Below, in pieces: positions 33,113 to 43,390 of a stretch of DNA of 64,000 nucleotides. The notes beneath the pieces were generated by a model. It ran no database searches. It had not been told where the DNA came from and worked only from the letters and a program-made list of their open reading frames with translations. Numbering within the stretch: the first letter of the stretch is position 1; the number at the start of each line of letters is the position of its first letter. Both the position numbers and the translations under genes were made by a program. The DNA is from Closterium sp. NIES-65. Taxonomy: Eukaryota > Streptophyta > Zygnematophyceae > Desmidiales > Closteriaceae. Location: the NCBI GenBank assembly GCA_948144175.1, contig CANXME010001453.1, positions 2,294,001 through 2,358,000 on the forward strand, written 5' to 3'.

Positions 33113-33339
33113 CAAATAAGAACGAAATCATACCCACTCTGGCGATTTTCACACCCGCCTACATGTATTGCACCTTGAGCCACTCCAGCTCCCCTTCTTT
33201 AAGAGAAATCACTTGTGCAGTCACCTCTGCACCTGTCTGAAAGAGCAAATCCTCATAGGTGCTTCTCTCACGCATCCACCTGCAAGCAAGTACTGATCCT
33301 TGACACGCTCCAGCTCCCCCTGCATCTGAAGACGAGGAT

Positions 33340-33523
33340 GGTCAGAGAGATGTCCGCTGTCCGCTCCCCATTGTGACCCCTTGGGGAATGCCTGGGGGGT
33401 GACGATGGTGAGAGGAGAAGGGGGGAGTGTTGAGACGCTTTGATTTCTGGAAACATCTGCAGCTCGAGGATAGCCTGGGAGATGTCCGGCCCGCCCTGTG
33501 ACCCCTCATGGAATGCTTGAAAA

Positions 33524-33566
<43 letters not shown>

Positions 33567-33720
33567 GGTGGTTGTGAGAGGGATGGGGCACAGGGGAAAG
33601 GGGAGAGGGGGGTAAAAAATGAGAGACGCCTGCGCCTACCTGTGACCCCTTGGGGAAGGCATGGGTTGACGATGGAAGGGAGGGAAGGGCAAGGGTTGCA
33701 GGGTGGGGAGTGGGGGTGAG
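33340..33720 (+). repeat. diverged tandem units with a 42-G tract
   Basis: Three loosely related units share a TGTGACCCCTTGGGGAATGC-like phrase (near 33371, 33497 and 33632). A run of 42 G at 33524-33565 lies in the middle one. Long G runs are prone to length error in assembly. The stretch 33113-33339 shows nothing I can annotate. Confidence 0.65.
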
Positions 33721-33778
33721 GAAAGAGGGTATGATTTAGGGGTCAACGGTGGTGAGAGAAGGAAAGAGTGGTGCGGGG

Positions 33779-34485
33779 AGGAGGGAGAGGAGGCAGGAAA
33801 GCGAAGGGAGGAAGGGGAGAATGCAGGTAGGGGGAGAGATGGTAAAAGGGAACTGACTAGTCGAACGTGACGTCCTGAGAGGGGAAGACACGGCGCGAGG
33901 TGGGGTGGTAAAACTGCCAACCAGGCGCGTCAGGGACAAAGCCAAGGAAGACACAGGGAACAGCACAAGAGCTTGTCCGCGGTGGTATCGCGGACAAAGG
34001 CACGAGCACCCCAGACCCGGAAACGCGACGCATCGCCAACCTTCCCCGTCCACAGCATTGTGGGCGAGGTCTCCGGCAAGGAGACACGGGGCCAGAGGTT
34101 GAGCTGTTGCGCGGCGTACCGGACCGCAAACGGCCACAGAAAATGGGGGGCAGCCGCATGGATCATGGAGGTACGAGCGACCTCCATGACTAAGCCAATG
34201 CGGCGCTCAGCAACCCCATTCTGCTGCGGAGAGGCCTCAAGCGTGAACGTCTGGCGGATGCCGTGCTCTGCACAGAAAGCTGCCAAGAGGTCTGAGGAGA
34301 ACTCACCACCTCTGTCAGAGAGCAGACGCAGGACAGGAAAGTCCGACTGGAACCGCTCGCGGAGCTGGAGACAAACAGCGCAGATTGAGGGGATCAAAAC
34401 ATTAGGGACATCCCCCTTGCGCTGCGAGGGGAGAGGACAGGAGGGAGAGGAGGCAGGAAAGCGAAGGGAGGAAGGGGAGAATGCA
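33779..34485. repeat. captured copia integrase DNA flanked by a 47-bp direct duplication
   Basis: Bases 33826-34432 match 23936-24542 in copia D almost base for base (offset 9890; one mismatch seen near the left end). The insert has no LTR, primer site or poly-A. Exact 47-bp direct repeats flank it (33779-33825 and 34439-34485), ending AGAATGCA. The repeat is host DNA present on both sides, so it looks like a duplicated target. The insert is an integrase scrap in minus orientation and is a fossil from birth. Confidence 0.85.
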
Positions 34486-34593
34486 ACCCAGTTTAGCATG
34501 GCGATGAATGAAATAGGCACGTGGTGCCGGTCGCGACAGGCAAGAGAAAACGTTTCCTTGTGCATGTGGATGGGAGATGCATGACATGCACGT

Positions 34594-34700
34594 GTAGACA
34601 CACACACACGCAAATGCACATGCACATGTAGACACACACACACGCAAATGCACATGCACGTGTAGACACACACACACGCAAATGCACATGCACATGCGTG
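34594..34700 (+). repeat. CA-rich 36-bp tandem repeat
   Basis: About three units of TGTAGACACACACACACGCA plus AATGCACATGCACA. Confidence 0.85.
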
Positions 34701-34928
34701 CGGCCGTGCACAGACTCCCAGCTTGCACACATGCGACCACAGTGCACAGACCTACAGTGCACAGACCTACAGTGCACCACAGAGAACCTACAAACGTGGG
34801 GTTGAGGATGGGGAAGGGTTGCGCCGCCTGAATGATTCTTCAGAATTCTCGCCTACATTGCACCGTAGGGAAGAATTGCGCCGCCTGAACGCCGTCACAG
34901 AAGGAAGCGGATAAGAGGTTGAGGTAGG

Positions 34929-35085
34929 GTAGGGGTCCTTGACCACTATCGCTGTCACCCTTCCTGACTTTTGAGACGTCTCAAGGGTAGGGGTCCTTGC
35001 CCACTATCGCTGTCACCCTTCCTGACTTTTGAGACGTCTCAAAGGTAGGGGTCCTTGCCCACTATCGCTGTCACCCGCCCTGATG
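34929..35085 (+). repeat. about 60-bp tandem repeat containing the GAGACGTCTC palindrome
   Basis: Two full units and one partial unit share GGGGTCCTTGCCCACTATCG and CTGTCACCC. The first two end in TTTTGAGACGTCTCAA (34969-34984 and 35027-35042). Confidence 0.8.
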
Positions 35086-35199
35086 CAAGCGATGATGCAT
35101 ACTCGCTCTCCCCCGCCAGCGACACCAGCTTTACCTGCCAGGAGACAGGGTGAGGCAGGGTTTGTTGTGGACTATCTCTGTCAAGGCAGCGGGGAAGAG

Positions 35200-35965
35200 T
35201 TTGAGGCAGGGGTCCTCGGAAAAGAGAGTTTGCACCTAGCAGGTGTCCATCATGGGAAGACTCAAAAGAGGGAGAGAGAACCAGATTAGTAAAGTGACAT
35301 GCTGTTAGATGCAGGGCAGCATCAGAGCACGGCATACCTTGGAGTAAGGGGTTTGCGCCTGGCATGTGTGGATCACAAGGAGGGTGGAGAGAGGGAGAGA
35401 GAGAAACAGGTGGGTCAAGAGCTGCAGAGTCAGAAGGTAAAGCAAACAGGTAGCAGTGAAGGGAATACCTCGGAGGTGAGGAGCTTGCGCCTGGCATATG
35501 TCGGTCATGAGGAGGATGGAGTGGTACCTGTGGTGAGATGGCACAGGGGACAGGGAGGTATTCCAGGAAAGGGTATGGGGCGTTTCACTTGCATTATGGG
35601 AGCAGAGGAAGAGAGAACGGCATACCTCGTTAGCGCCTGGCAGGTGTCGTCAATCATGAGGAGGATGGAGTGGTACCTGGTGGGATGGGACAGGGGAAAT
35701 GGCGGTGTCCATAGGGGAGAGGTGCCTTGCGAGAGCAATGCTTTCTATTTTTGCGGCGCCTCAAAATTAGATTCATGAGGAGGATGGAATGGTGCCTGGT
35801 GGGATGGGACAGGAGAAAGGGAGGAGTTGCTAGGTGAGAGTTGCATTACAAGTGCCTGAGGAAAACGAATGGCAAGGGGTAAGGAAGGTGTCACACGGGG
35901 GAGGACAGGGCGATTCAGTTGCTCTAGAGCAAGGTGCCTGGGTGGGACAAGGGAACAGGAGGTGT
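35200..35965 (+). repeat. degenerate tandem family of about 130-150 bp (cluster 1)
   Basis: Four to five diverged monomers share GCGCCTGGCATGTGT, ATCATGAGGAGGATGGAGTG, GTACCTGGTGGGATGGGACA and GGGGAAAGGGAGG. A second cluster is at 42690-43390 and a faint one near 43980-44260. No coding sequence is recognised. Confidence 0.7.
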
Positions 35966-36183
35966 CACATCGGAGAAGAAAGGGGGCAATCCAATCGCAT
36001 TATGCAATCATGAGGGGGATCAAAGTGTAGCTGCTGCTGTGCCAGAAAGAAGGGGGAGGGGGAGGGAAGAGGGATAAGGGAATGCGTGGGGGAAGGATTG
36101 ACTGGAAAAGGATTAATAACATGGTGCAGGTCAAGTGAGACTGGTAGGCGGAATGTGCACAAGAGTGTAGGAGACATAAATGT
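35966..36183. other. unannotated host-type DNA beside the tRNA gene
   Basis: Purine-rich sequence continuing from the degenerate family. No feature is seen. No TTTT run lies within the first 25 bases downstream of the tRNA gene, so its terminator is unclear. Confidence 0.5.
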
Positions 36184-36257
36184 TGTCTGAACCCGGAATC
36201 GAACCGGAGACCTCCAGTGTGTGAGACTGGCGTGATAACCGACTACACCATCCAGAC
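36184..36257 (-). tRNA. tRNA-Val (anticodon CAC)
   Basis: On the minus strand a full cloverleaf can be drawn. The acceptor GTCTGGA pairs with TTCAGAC plus discriminator A. The anticodon arm CCAGT-CTCACAC-ACTGG gives anticodon CAC. The T-arm TCCGG-TTCGATT-CCGGG contains a B box GGTTCGATTCC, and the A box is TGGTGTAGTCGG. Length is 74 nt without an intron and no CCA is encoded, as usual for nuclear genes. It decodes the valine codon GTG. It is the only standard tRNA gene I found in the window. Confidence 0.92.
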
Positions 36258-36408
36258 ATGCTTAGGTGGAAAGAAGAAAATTATACAACGATAACAAACT
36301 GGGAGGAGTGGGAGGGACTTTGCAGTGGGAGGGACGAGAGAAGTGGGAGGGACAAGAGGGGTGGGGAAGGAGGACGTGAGAGAGAAGGAAGCAGCAAGTA
36401 TCCTAAAG

Positions 36409-36552
36409 GCCTTGTGGCATGGCCTTGTGGCATGGCCTTGTGGCATGGCCTTGTGGCATGGCCTTGTGGCATGGCCTTGTGGCATGGCCTTGTGGCATGG
36501 CCTTGTGGCATGGCCTTGTGGCATGGCCTTGTGGCATGGCCTTGTGGCATGG
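36409..36552 (+). repeat. 13-bp tandem repeat, about 11 units
   Basis: Near-perfect copies of GGCCTTGTGGCAT. Open frames on both strands (GMALWHGLVAWPC repeats) are by-products of the array. Confidence 0.95.
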
Positions 36553-36813
36553 TCGCTCGAGGCTTTCAGTACGGCAAAGGCGAGAGGGGAAAGGGGAAAG
36601 CGCGAGATCTAGTGGCAAGGGAGAAGCAGAAGCAAAGCCCGACCCGCGTTGCTCTCCACGTGGGCATTACAACGGGCTCTCTGATGCGTCCTGTAGTGTG
36701 TGATAGGTGTGCTGATGTTGAGTGTGCATGTGTCGCGCCATCGTGAGGCACCGTTTTTCCTAGTCGCGTCAATGTGGTCGGGCAGCACGATGCGCCCGAC
36801 TCAAAAGTATTAT

Positions 36814-36843
36814 GAAGTGTTTCGAGACGTCTCAAAACACTTC
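36814..36843. repeat. extended palindrome around GAGACGTCTC
   Basis: GAAGTGTTT and AAACACTTC arms flank the GAGACGTCTC core, giving a near-perfect 30-bp inverted repeat. Confidence 0.8.
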
Positions 36844-36892
36844 TTCATACAAAATGTGGTAGCATGATGTGCCCTACTCAAAAGCCTCAAGC

Positions 36893-37345
36893 TTGTAAGT
36901 GATACACGCACCATGCTTGTATCATGGCCATCAAGTGATACCCGCACCATGCTTGTATCATGGCCATCATGTGATACGCGCACCATGCTTGTATCATGGC
37001 CATCATGTGATACGCGCACCATGCTTGTATCATGGCCATCATGTGATACGCGCACCATGCTTGTATCATGGCCATCATGTGATACGTGCACCATGCTTGT
37101 ATCATGGCTATCATGTGATACGCGCACCATGCTTGTATCATGGCCATCAAGTGATACGCGCACCATGCTTGTATCATGGTCATCATGTGATACGCGCACC
37201 ATGCTTGCATCATGGCCATCATGTGATACGCGCACCATGCTTGTATCATGGCCATCATGTGATACGCGCACCATGCTTGTATCATGGCCATCATGTGATA
37301 CGCGCACCATGCTTGTATCATGGCCATCATGTGATACGCGCACCA
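36893..37345 (+). repeat. 36-bp tandem repeat, about 12.5 units
   Basis: Units begin GTGATACGCGCACCATGC and continue TTGTATCATGGCCATCAT, with few substitutions. All frames are open because 36 is a multiple of three. I do not call a gene. The unit contains the internal inverted words ATGATGGCCAT and CATGATAC. Confidence 0.95.
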
Positions 37346-37627
37346 TCGTGAGACACCACGAGTGCTGCTGACAAAGCGAGGAGATATGCTTTCCTGGGAC
37401 CGATTCACAAACACCGCTTTAGGCATACCATCGCCAAACCACATGACAGCATTGTCCAGTCCTTTTCCATCTCGCCTTTCCCACGCCTTGCTTCTTCGCT
37501 CCCACCTTCCTCGCCCGCACCTGCCTCCTCTCGCACACCATTCCCTCCATCACCTCCTCTCTCTGCTACAACGGTTTTTCCCTTTTCCATTCTCGCTTCA
37601 GACAGGGGTATGTCGGTGGAAGAGAGA

Positions 37628-37900
37628 GGGTACGGTATGGGGCAGGTGTTATCTAGACAGGCATGACTGATGCGACATAGTACTGACACCTGTTGCGTGA
37701 GGGAGCAGGTAGTGGAGAGGAGAGAGGGGGTACGGGATAGGTGTTATCTGGACAGGCATGACTGAGGCGACATAGTACTGACACCTGTTGGGTGAGGGAG
37801 GAGGGATTTAGGGAGGAGAGAGAGAGGGGAGAGAGGGGAGAGAAGGGAGAGAGGGAAGAGAGGGGAGAGAAGGGAGAGAGGGAAGAGAGGGCAGAGAGCA
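37628..37900 (+). repeat. 84-bp duplication followed by GAGA-rich tract
   Basis: Two units share GACAGGCATGACTGA and ACATAGTACTGACACCTGTT (about 37628-37803), followed by (GGGAGAGA)n purine repeats to about 37900. Confidence 0.8.
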
Positions 37901-38045
37901 GAAGGGGAAAGGCCAAACGAATGGCCGGAAGGTGGATTGAGGTACAATGCAGTACGAAGAATGTGTAAGCAGTGGGTGGAATTTGGCCGGCACGAGCAAG
38001 TGAGTTGGTAGCATATGACATGGCATGGGCACGGCAGTGTGGGCA

Positions 38046-38190
38046 TCATCTGGAGCGGGAATCATCTGGAGCGGGAATCATCTGGAGCGGGAATCATCTG
38101 GTGTGGGAATCATCTGGTGCGGGCATCATCTGGTGCGGGCATCATCTGGTGCGGGCATCATCTGGTGCGGGCATCATCTGGTGCGGGCAC
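38046..38190 (+). repeat. 16-bp tandem repeat, about nine units
   Basis: Units of ATCATCTGGAGCGGGA, shifting to ATCATCTGGTGCGGGC along the array. Confidence 0.92.
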
Positions 38191-38974
38191 AGCATGGCAG
38201 GGCATGGCACAGCACAGCATGGCATGGCATGGTAGTGCGAGCGTCACCTGGTGCAGAGGCGCGGGGGAGTTGACACTGCGATAGCCCGGAGTGGACATGA
38301 GGAACCGTGGATCGTACGACTCAAAGAGACTACACAGGCATGACGTGGCATGGTGTGGCATGGCATGAAGATGATAAGAGACACGTGAAAGGGAAGATTA
38401 TGGAGCTCAACTAGAGTGACGTTGAGTTGAAAGTTGTGGAACATAAGGCACATATATGGCATGGCTGCAGGGGTGCACACACATGGGTGCAGGGGTGCAC
38501 ACACATGGGTGCAGGGGTGCACACACATGGGTGTGGGCTGGCTTGTGCACGGACGCACATTCATGGGTTGGGGTGGCAACGAGGAAGAGCAAGCACGAGA
38601 ACATTACTTGCAACATTAACATTGCTTTGAGCATGCCTTTTTATGGAAAGAAAACAAAACTACCTGGGGAGGCATTACCTGGCGAGGGGGGCATTACCTG
38701 GCAAGGGGAGGTGTTTGAGCGAACGTTGATTTGATGCAGAAAGTGCAGCGTGTGGTATGTGAAGAGATCCACCACTGTGACTCCCAACTGCATGCAACTA
38801 GGAGAGGGATGAGAAGATTGGGGGAAAGGTCTGCGTGTGGAAGGTGACAAGATTAACCACTGTCACTCCCAGCAGAACACAAGAGGAGATATGCTTGTAC
38901 GTGGAAGAGATTAGCTAATATAAAGTTCAGTTGAACACAGCAGAGAGGGACGAGAAGAGAGGAGCACGAGGCGA
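38191..38974. repeat. host DNA with a 22-bp tandem repeat (38466-38530)
   Basis: Three copies of GCAGGGGTGCACACACATGG GT lie at 38466-38530. CATGGCATGGCA words lie at 38200-38230. The rest shows no feature that I can support. Confidence 0.6.
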
Positions 38975-41695
38975 AAGAGAGACAGTGCAGTGTGTGCGGT
39001 GAGAGAGACAGTGCAGTGTGTGCGGTGAGAGAGACAGTGCAGTGTGTGTGGTGAGAGAGACAGTGCAGTGTGTGTGGTGAGAGAGACAGTGCAGTGTGTG
39101 TGGTGAGAGAGACAGTGCAGTGTGTGTGGTGAGAGACAGTGCAGTGTGTGTGGTGAGAGAGACAGTGCAGTGTGTGCGGTGAGAGAGACAGTGCAGTGTG
39201 TGTGGTGAGAGAGACAGTGCAGTGTGTGTGGTGAGAGAGACAGTGCAGTGTGTGCGGTGAGAGAGACAGTGCAGTGTGTGCGGTGAGAGAGACAGTGCAG
39301 TGTGTGCGGTGAGAGAGACAGTGCAGTGTGTGTGGTGAGAGAGACAGTGCAGTGTGTGCGGTGAGAGAGACAGTGCAGTGTGTGCGGTGAGAGAGACAGT
39401 GCAGTGTGTGTGGTGAGAGAGACAGTGCAGTGTGTGCGGTGAGAGAGACAGTGCAGTGTGTGCGGGTGAGAGAGACAGTGCAGTGTGTGTGGTGAGAGAG
39501 ACAGTGCAGTGTGTGCGGTGAGAGAGACAGTGCAGTGTGTGCGGTGAGAGAGACAGTGCAGTGTGTGCGGTGAGAGAGACAGTGCAGTGTGTGTGGTGAG
39601 AGAGACAGTGCAGTGTGTGCGGTGAGAGAGACAGTGCAGTGTGTGCGGTGAGAGAGACAGTGCAGTGTGTGCGGTGAGAGAGACAGTGCAGTGTGTGTGG
39701 TGAGAGAGACAGTGCAGTGTGTGCGGTGAGAGAGACAGTGCAGTGTGTGCGGGTGAGAGAGACAGTGCAGTGTGTGTGGTGAGAGAGACAGTGCAGTGTG
39801 TGCGGTGAGAGAGACAGTGCAGTGTGTGTGGTGAGAGAGACAGTGCAGTGTGTGCGGTGAGAGAGACAGTGCAGTGTGTGCGGTGAGAGAGACAGTGCAG
39901 TGTGTGTGGTGAGAGAGACAGTGCAGTGTGTGCGGTGAGAGAGACAGTGCAGTGTGTGCGGGTGAGAGAGACAGTGCAGTGTGTGTGGTGAGAGAGACAG
40001 TGCAGTGTGTGCGGTGAGAGAGACAGTGCAGTGTGTGCGGGTGAGAGAGACAGTGCAGTGTGTGCGGTGAGAGAGACAGTGCAGTGTGTGCGGTGAGAGA
40101 GACAGTGCAGTGTGTGCGGTGAGAGAGACAGTGCAGTGTGTGTGGTGAGAGAGACAGTGCAGTGTGTGCGGTGAGAGAGACAGTGCAGTGTGTGCGGTGA
40201 GAGAGACAGTGCAGTGTGTGTGGTGAGAGAGACAGTGCAGTGTGTGCGGTGAGAGAGACAGTGCAGTGTGTGCGGTGAGAGAGACAGTGCAGTGTGTGCG
40301 GTGAGAGAGACAGTGCAGTGTGTGTGGTGAGAGAGACAGTGCAGTGTGTGCGGTGAGAGAGACAGTGCAGTGTGTGCGGTGAGAGAGACAGTGCAGTGTG
40401 TGTGGTGAGAGAGACAGTGCAGTGTGTGCGGTGAGAGAGACAGTGCAGTGTGTGCGGGTGAGAGAGACAGTGCAGTGTGTGTGGTGAGAGAGACAGTGCA
40501 GTGTGTGCGGTGAGAGAGACAGTGCAGTGTGTGCGGGTGAGAGAGACAGTGCAGTGTGTGCGGTGAGAGAGACAGTGCAGTGTGTGCGGTGAGAGAGACA
40601 GTGCAGTGTGTGTGGTGAGAGAGACAGTGCAGTGTGTGCGGTGAGAGAGACAGTGCAGTGTGTGCGGTGAGAGAGACAGTGCAGTGTGTGCGGTGAGAGA
40701 GACAGTGCAGTGTGTGTGGTGAGAGAGACAGTGCAGTGTGTGCGGTGAGAGAGACAGTGCAGTGTGTGCGGTGAGAGAGACAGTGCAGTGTGTGTGGTGA
40801 GAGAGACAGTGCAGTGTGTGCGGTGAGAGAGACAGTGCAGTGTTTGCGGGTGAGAGAGACAGTGCAGTGTGTGTGGTGAGAGAGACAGTGCAGTGTGTGC
40901 GGTGAGAGAGACAGTGCAGTGTGTGCGGGTGAGAGAGACAGTGCAGTGTGTGCGGTGAGAGAGACAGTGCAGTGTGTGCGGTGAGAGAGACAGTGCAGTG
41001 TGTGCGGTGAGAGAGACAGTGCAGTGTGTGTGGTGAGAGAGACAGTGCAGTGTGTGCGGTGAGAGAGACAGTGCAGTGTGTGCGGTGAGAGAGACAGTGC
41101 AGTGTGTGTGGTGAGAGAGACAGTGCAGTGTGTGCGGTGAGAGAGACAGTGCAGTGTGTGCGGGTGAGAGAGACAGTGCAGTGTGTGTGGTGAGAGAGAC
41201 AGTGCAGTGTGTGCGGTGAGAGAGACAGTGCAGTGTGTGCGGGTGAGAGAGACAGTGCAGTGTGTGCGGTGAGAGAGACAGTGCAGTGTGTGCGGTGAGA
41301 GAGACAGTGCAGTGTGTGTGGTGAGAGAGACAGTGCAGTGTGTGCGGTGAGAGAGACAGTGCAGTGTGTGCGGTGAGAGAGACAGTGCAGTGTGTGCGGT
41401 GAGAGAGACAGTGCAGTGTGTGTGGTGAGAGAGACAGTGCAGTGTGTGCGGTGAGAGAGACAGTGCAGTGTGTGCGGTGAGAGAGACAGTGCAGTGTGTG
41501 TGGTGAGAGAGACAGTGCAGTGTGTGCGGTGAGAGAGACAGTGCAGTGTGTGCGGGTGAGAGAGACAGTGCAGTGTGTGTGGTGAGAGAGACAGTGCAGT
41601 GTGTGCGGTGAGAGAGACAGTGCAGTGTGTGCGGGTGAGAGAGACAGTGCAGTGTGTGCGGTGAGAGAGACAGTGCAGTGTGTGCGGTGAGAGAG
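38975..41695 (+). repeat. 26-bp satellite array (about 104 units) with higher-order structure
   Basis: The unit is GAGAGAGACAGTGCAGTGTG followed by TGCGGT (type C), TGTGGT (type T) or TGCGGGT (type X, 27 bp). The left 300 bp are mostly C and T units. Further right the order becomes patterned: the string X-T-C-X recurs near 39960, 40455, 40853, 41163 and 41573, with C-C-T and C-C-C-T strings between. That indicates repeated amplification of blocks of 12-19 units. The two very long minus-strand open frames over the array (HCTVSLTxHTALSLSPHTLHC-type repeats) are by-products of a stop-free unit. Confidence 0.95.
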
Positions 41696-41759
41696 ACAAG
41701 GGACGAGGGGAGTGGGGGCGGACAGCATGTGAAGACAGCCGATTGTGGTGCTTATCTCA

Positions 41760-42260
41760 GAATATGCTTGTAAGGCATGTGCTCACATCTAGGTCAGGAA
41801 AGTAGGAGTAGGTAGGTCATCTCACAGCATTTGTGACCACAGACGTGTGCTTACATCAATAGCAGCTATTTTCTCACATCAAGGTCAGGCAGGTACGAAT
41901 AAGACATCTCACAGCACTTGTGACCACAGCAAAATGTGCTTCTTTCAGGATGTGCTTGTACAGACGTGCTTACATCAACGGCAGCCATTTTCTCACATCG
42001 AGGTCAGGCAGGTAAGAGTAGAACATCTCGCCCTTGGCACTGCTGGCAACAGAGACAATGCCGGGCGAGTAGATATGCACAGAGGGTGGAGTCACAGGGT
42101 GTGTTTCGATTGGCACTGCTGGCGACAGAGACGATGCTAGGGGAGTAGATCTGCAGTGAGCGGGTTACACAGTGGGAAGGGGTAAAGGGAGGGGGCAAAG
42201 GGTGAAAGGCCAAGAGCAATGCTGTTTTTTTTTTTTTTTTTTTTTTGCACTGCTGGTACA
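41760..42260 (+). repeat. two short families of local duplications
   Basis: Three diverged copies of about 90 bp share GTGCTTACATCAA, TTTTCTCACATC and AGGTCAGGCAGGTA (about 41765-42030). Then three copies share GCACTGCTGGC, ACAGAGAC and GGGGAGTAGAT (42035-42265). A 22-T run is at 42225-42246. Confidence 0.7.
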
Positions 42261-42376
42261 GAGACCGTGCCAGGGGGGTCACTTTTGAAACTTCCAGAAG
42301 TTACACATTTATAGACGGAGAGCAAGGGGGGAAGTAGATCTGCACAAAGGGGGTTATGTGGTGGAAGGAAACGGCA

Positions 42377-42496
42377 CATGCCCATCCGTCCATCCTTCCA
42401 TCCGTCCGTCCATCCGTGCGTCCGTCCGTCCGTCCGTCTGTCCGTCTGTCCGTCCGTCCGTCCGTCCGTCCGTCTGTCCGTCTGTCCGTCCGTCCA
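42377..42496 (+). repeat. (CCGT)n/(CTGT)n microsatellite
   Basis: Tetranucleotide repeat with regular CCGT-to-CTGT changes. Confidence 0.95.
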
Positions 42497-42689
42497 CTCA
42501 ACCACCCATACATGCATGCATCCATGCATGACAGCAAGAGTGCAATCCCAGCATGTGCCACACATTGAAGATCAAAAGCCAAACATTACAGTGTTACGCC
42601 TTGAAAGAGGGAAGTGTACAAATGTAGGTCCAGCACCTAAGTCAGTCAAGAGTCAAGCAGCCATGTGAGCAGGGCCTACGATAGAGTGA

Positions 42690-43390
42690 TGCGTGACAGG
42701 TGTCGATAATGGGACAACATGAGAGAACTGGGAAGACGGTAAGAGAAACATTTGGGGCCAGAAACGCATTGACAGCAGCAGGGCAGGGCAGGGTGGGGCC
42801 TAAGAAAGAGGGAAGAGAGAGGGCAGCAGAAGTGCAGGGCAGGGTTTCAACATGGCAGGTGTTGACCAGAGAAAGAGCCAGAAACGCATTGACAGCAGCA
42901 GAGCAGGGCAGGGCAGGGCAGGGCAGGGCAGGGCAGGGCAGGGCAGGGCCTACCTTGGAAGAGGGGGTTTCACCATGGCAGGTGTTGATAAAAAAAAGAG
43001 ATGAAAAAACTCGAACAAGGGAGAGGGAAAACACTGTCAGCAGCACGAAGATCATTCATTTCATCCCTCGGAGCCAGGCATGTGTCGGCCACGAGAAAGA
43101 GGGAGAGGGAACTTGATTGGAAAAGAGACATCATGTTAGCTGCAGAGCAGAGCAGCATTGCCGCAGGGCATACCTTGGAAACGAGGGTTTGCGCCTGGCA
43201 GGTGTCAACAAAAAAAAAGACTCGGAACTGGGAGGGAAAACTAGATTGGTAAAGGGACAAACTGTTAGCTGCAGAGCAGCAGCAGAGCAGGGTATAGCTG
43301 GAAGTAGAGTGTCTGTGCCTGGCATGTGTTGATCATGGGGAGGATGGAAAGGTACCTACCTGGTGGGATGGATGGACAGGGAGGAAAGCC
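42690..43390 (+). repeat. degenerate tandem family of about 130-150 bp (cluster 2)
   Basis: Same phrases as cluster 1 at 35200-35965: CTGGCATGTGTTGATCATGG, GGAGGATGGAAAGGTACCT. A (GCAGG)n run is embedded at about 42897-42950. Confidence 0.65.

Noticed and set aside
36893-37345. Regular 36-bp repeats that could suggest a CRISPR array
   Set aside because: There are no spacers between repeats, the sequence is eukaryotic, and no cas gene is present. It is a plain tandem repeat.
36887-37444. Open frames of 150-185 codons in the 36-bp array
   Set aside because: Same artefact: a stop-free unit with a length that is a multiple of three.
38853-41728. Two minus-strand open frames of more than 900 codons made of HTLHCLSHRTHCTVSLT-type repeats
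   Set aside because: They lie entirely on the 26-bp satellite. The unit has no stop in any frame, so long frames are expected by chance. There is no start context, domain or codon-use evidence.
42356-42582. Frames of about 70-95 codons over 42356-42582
   Set aside because: They translate the (CCGT)n/(CTGT)n microsatellite.
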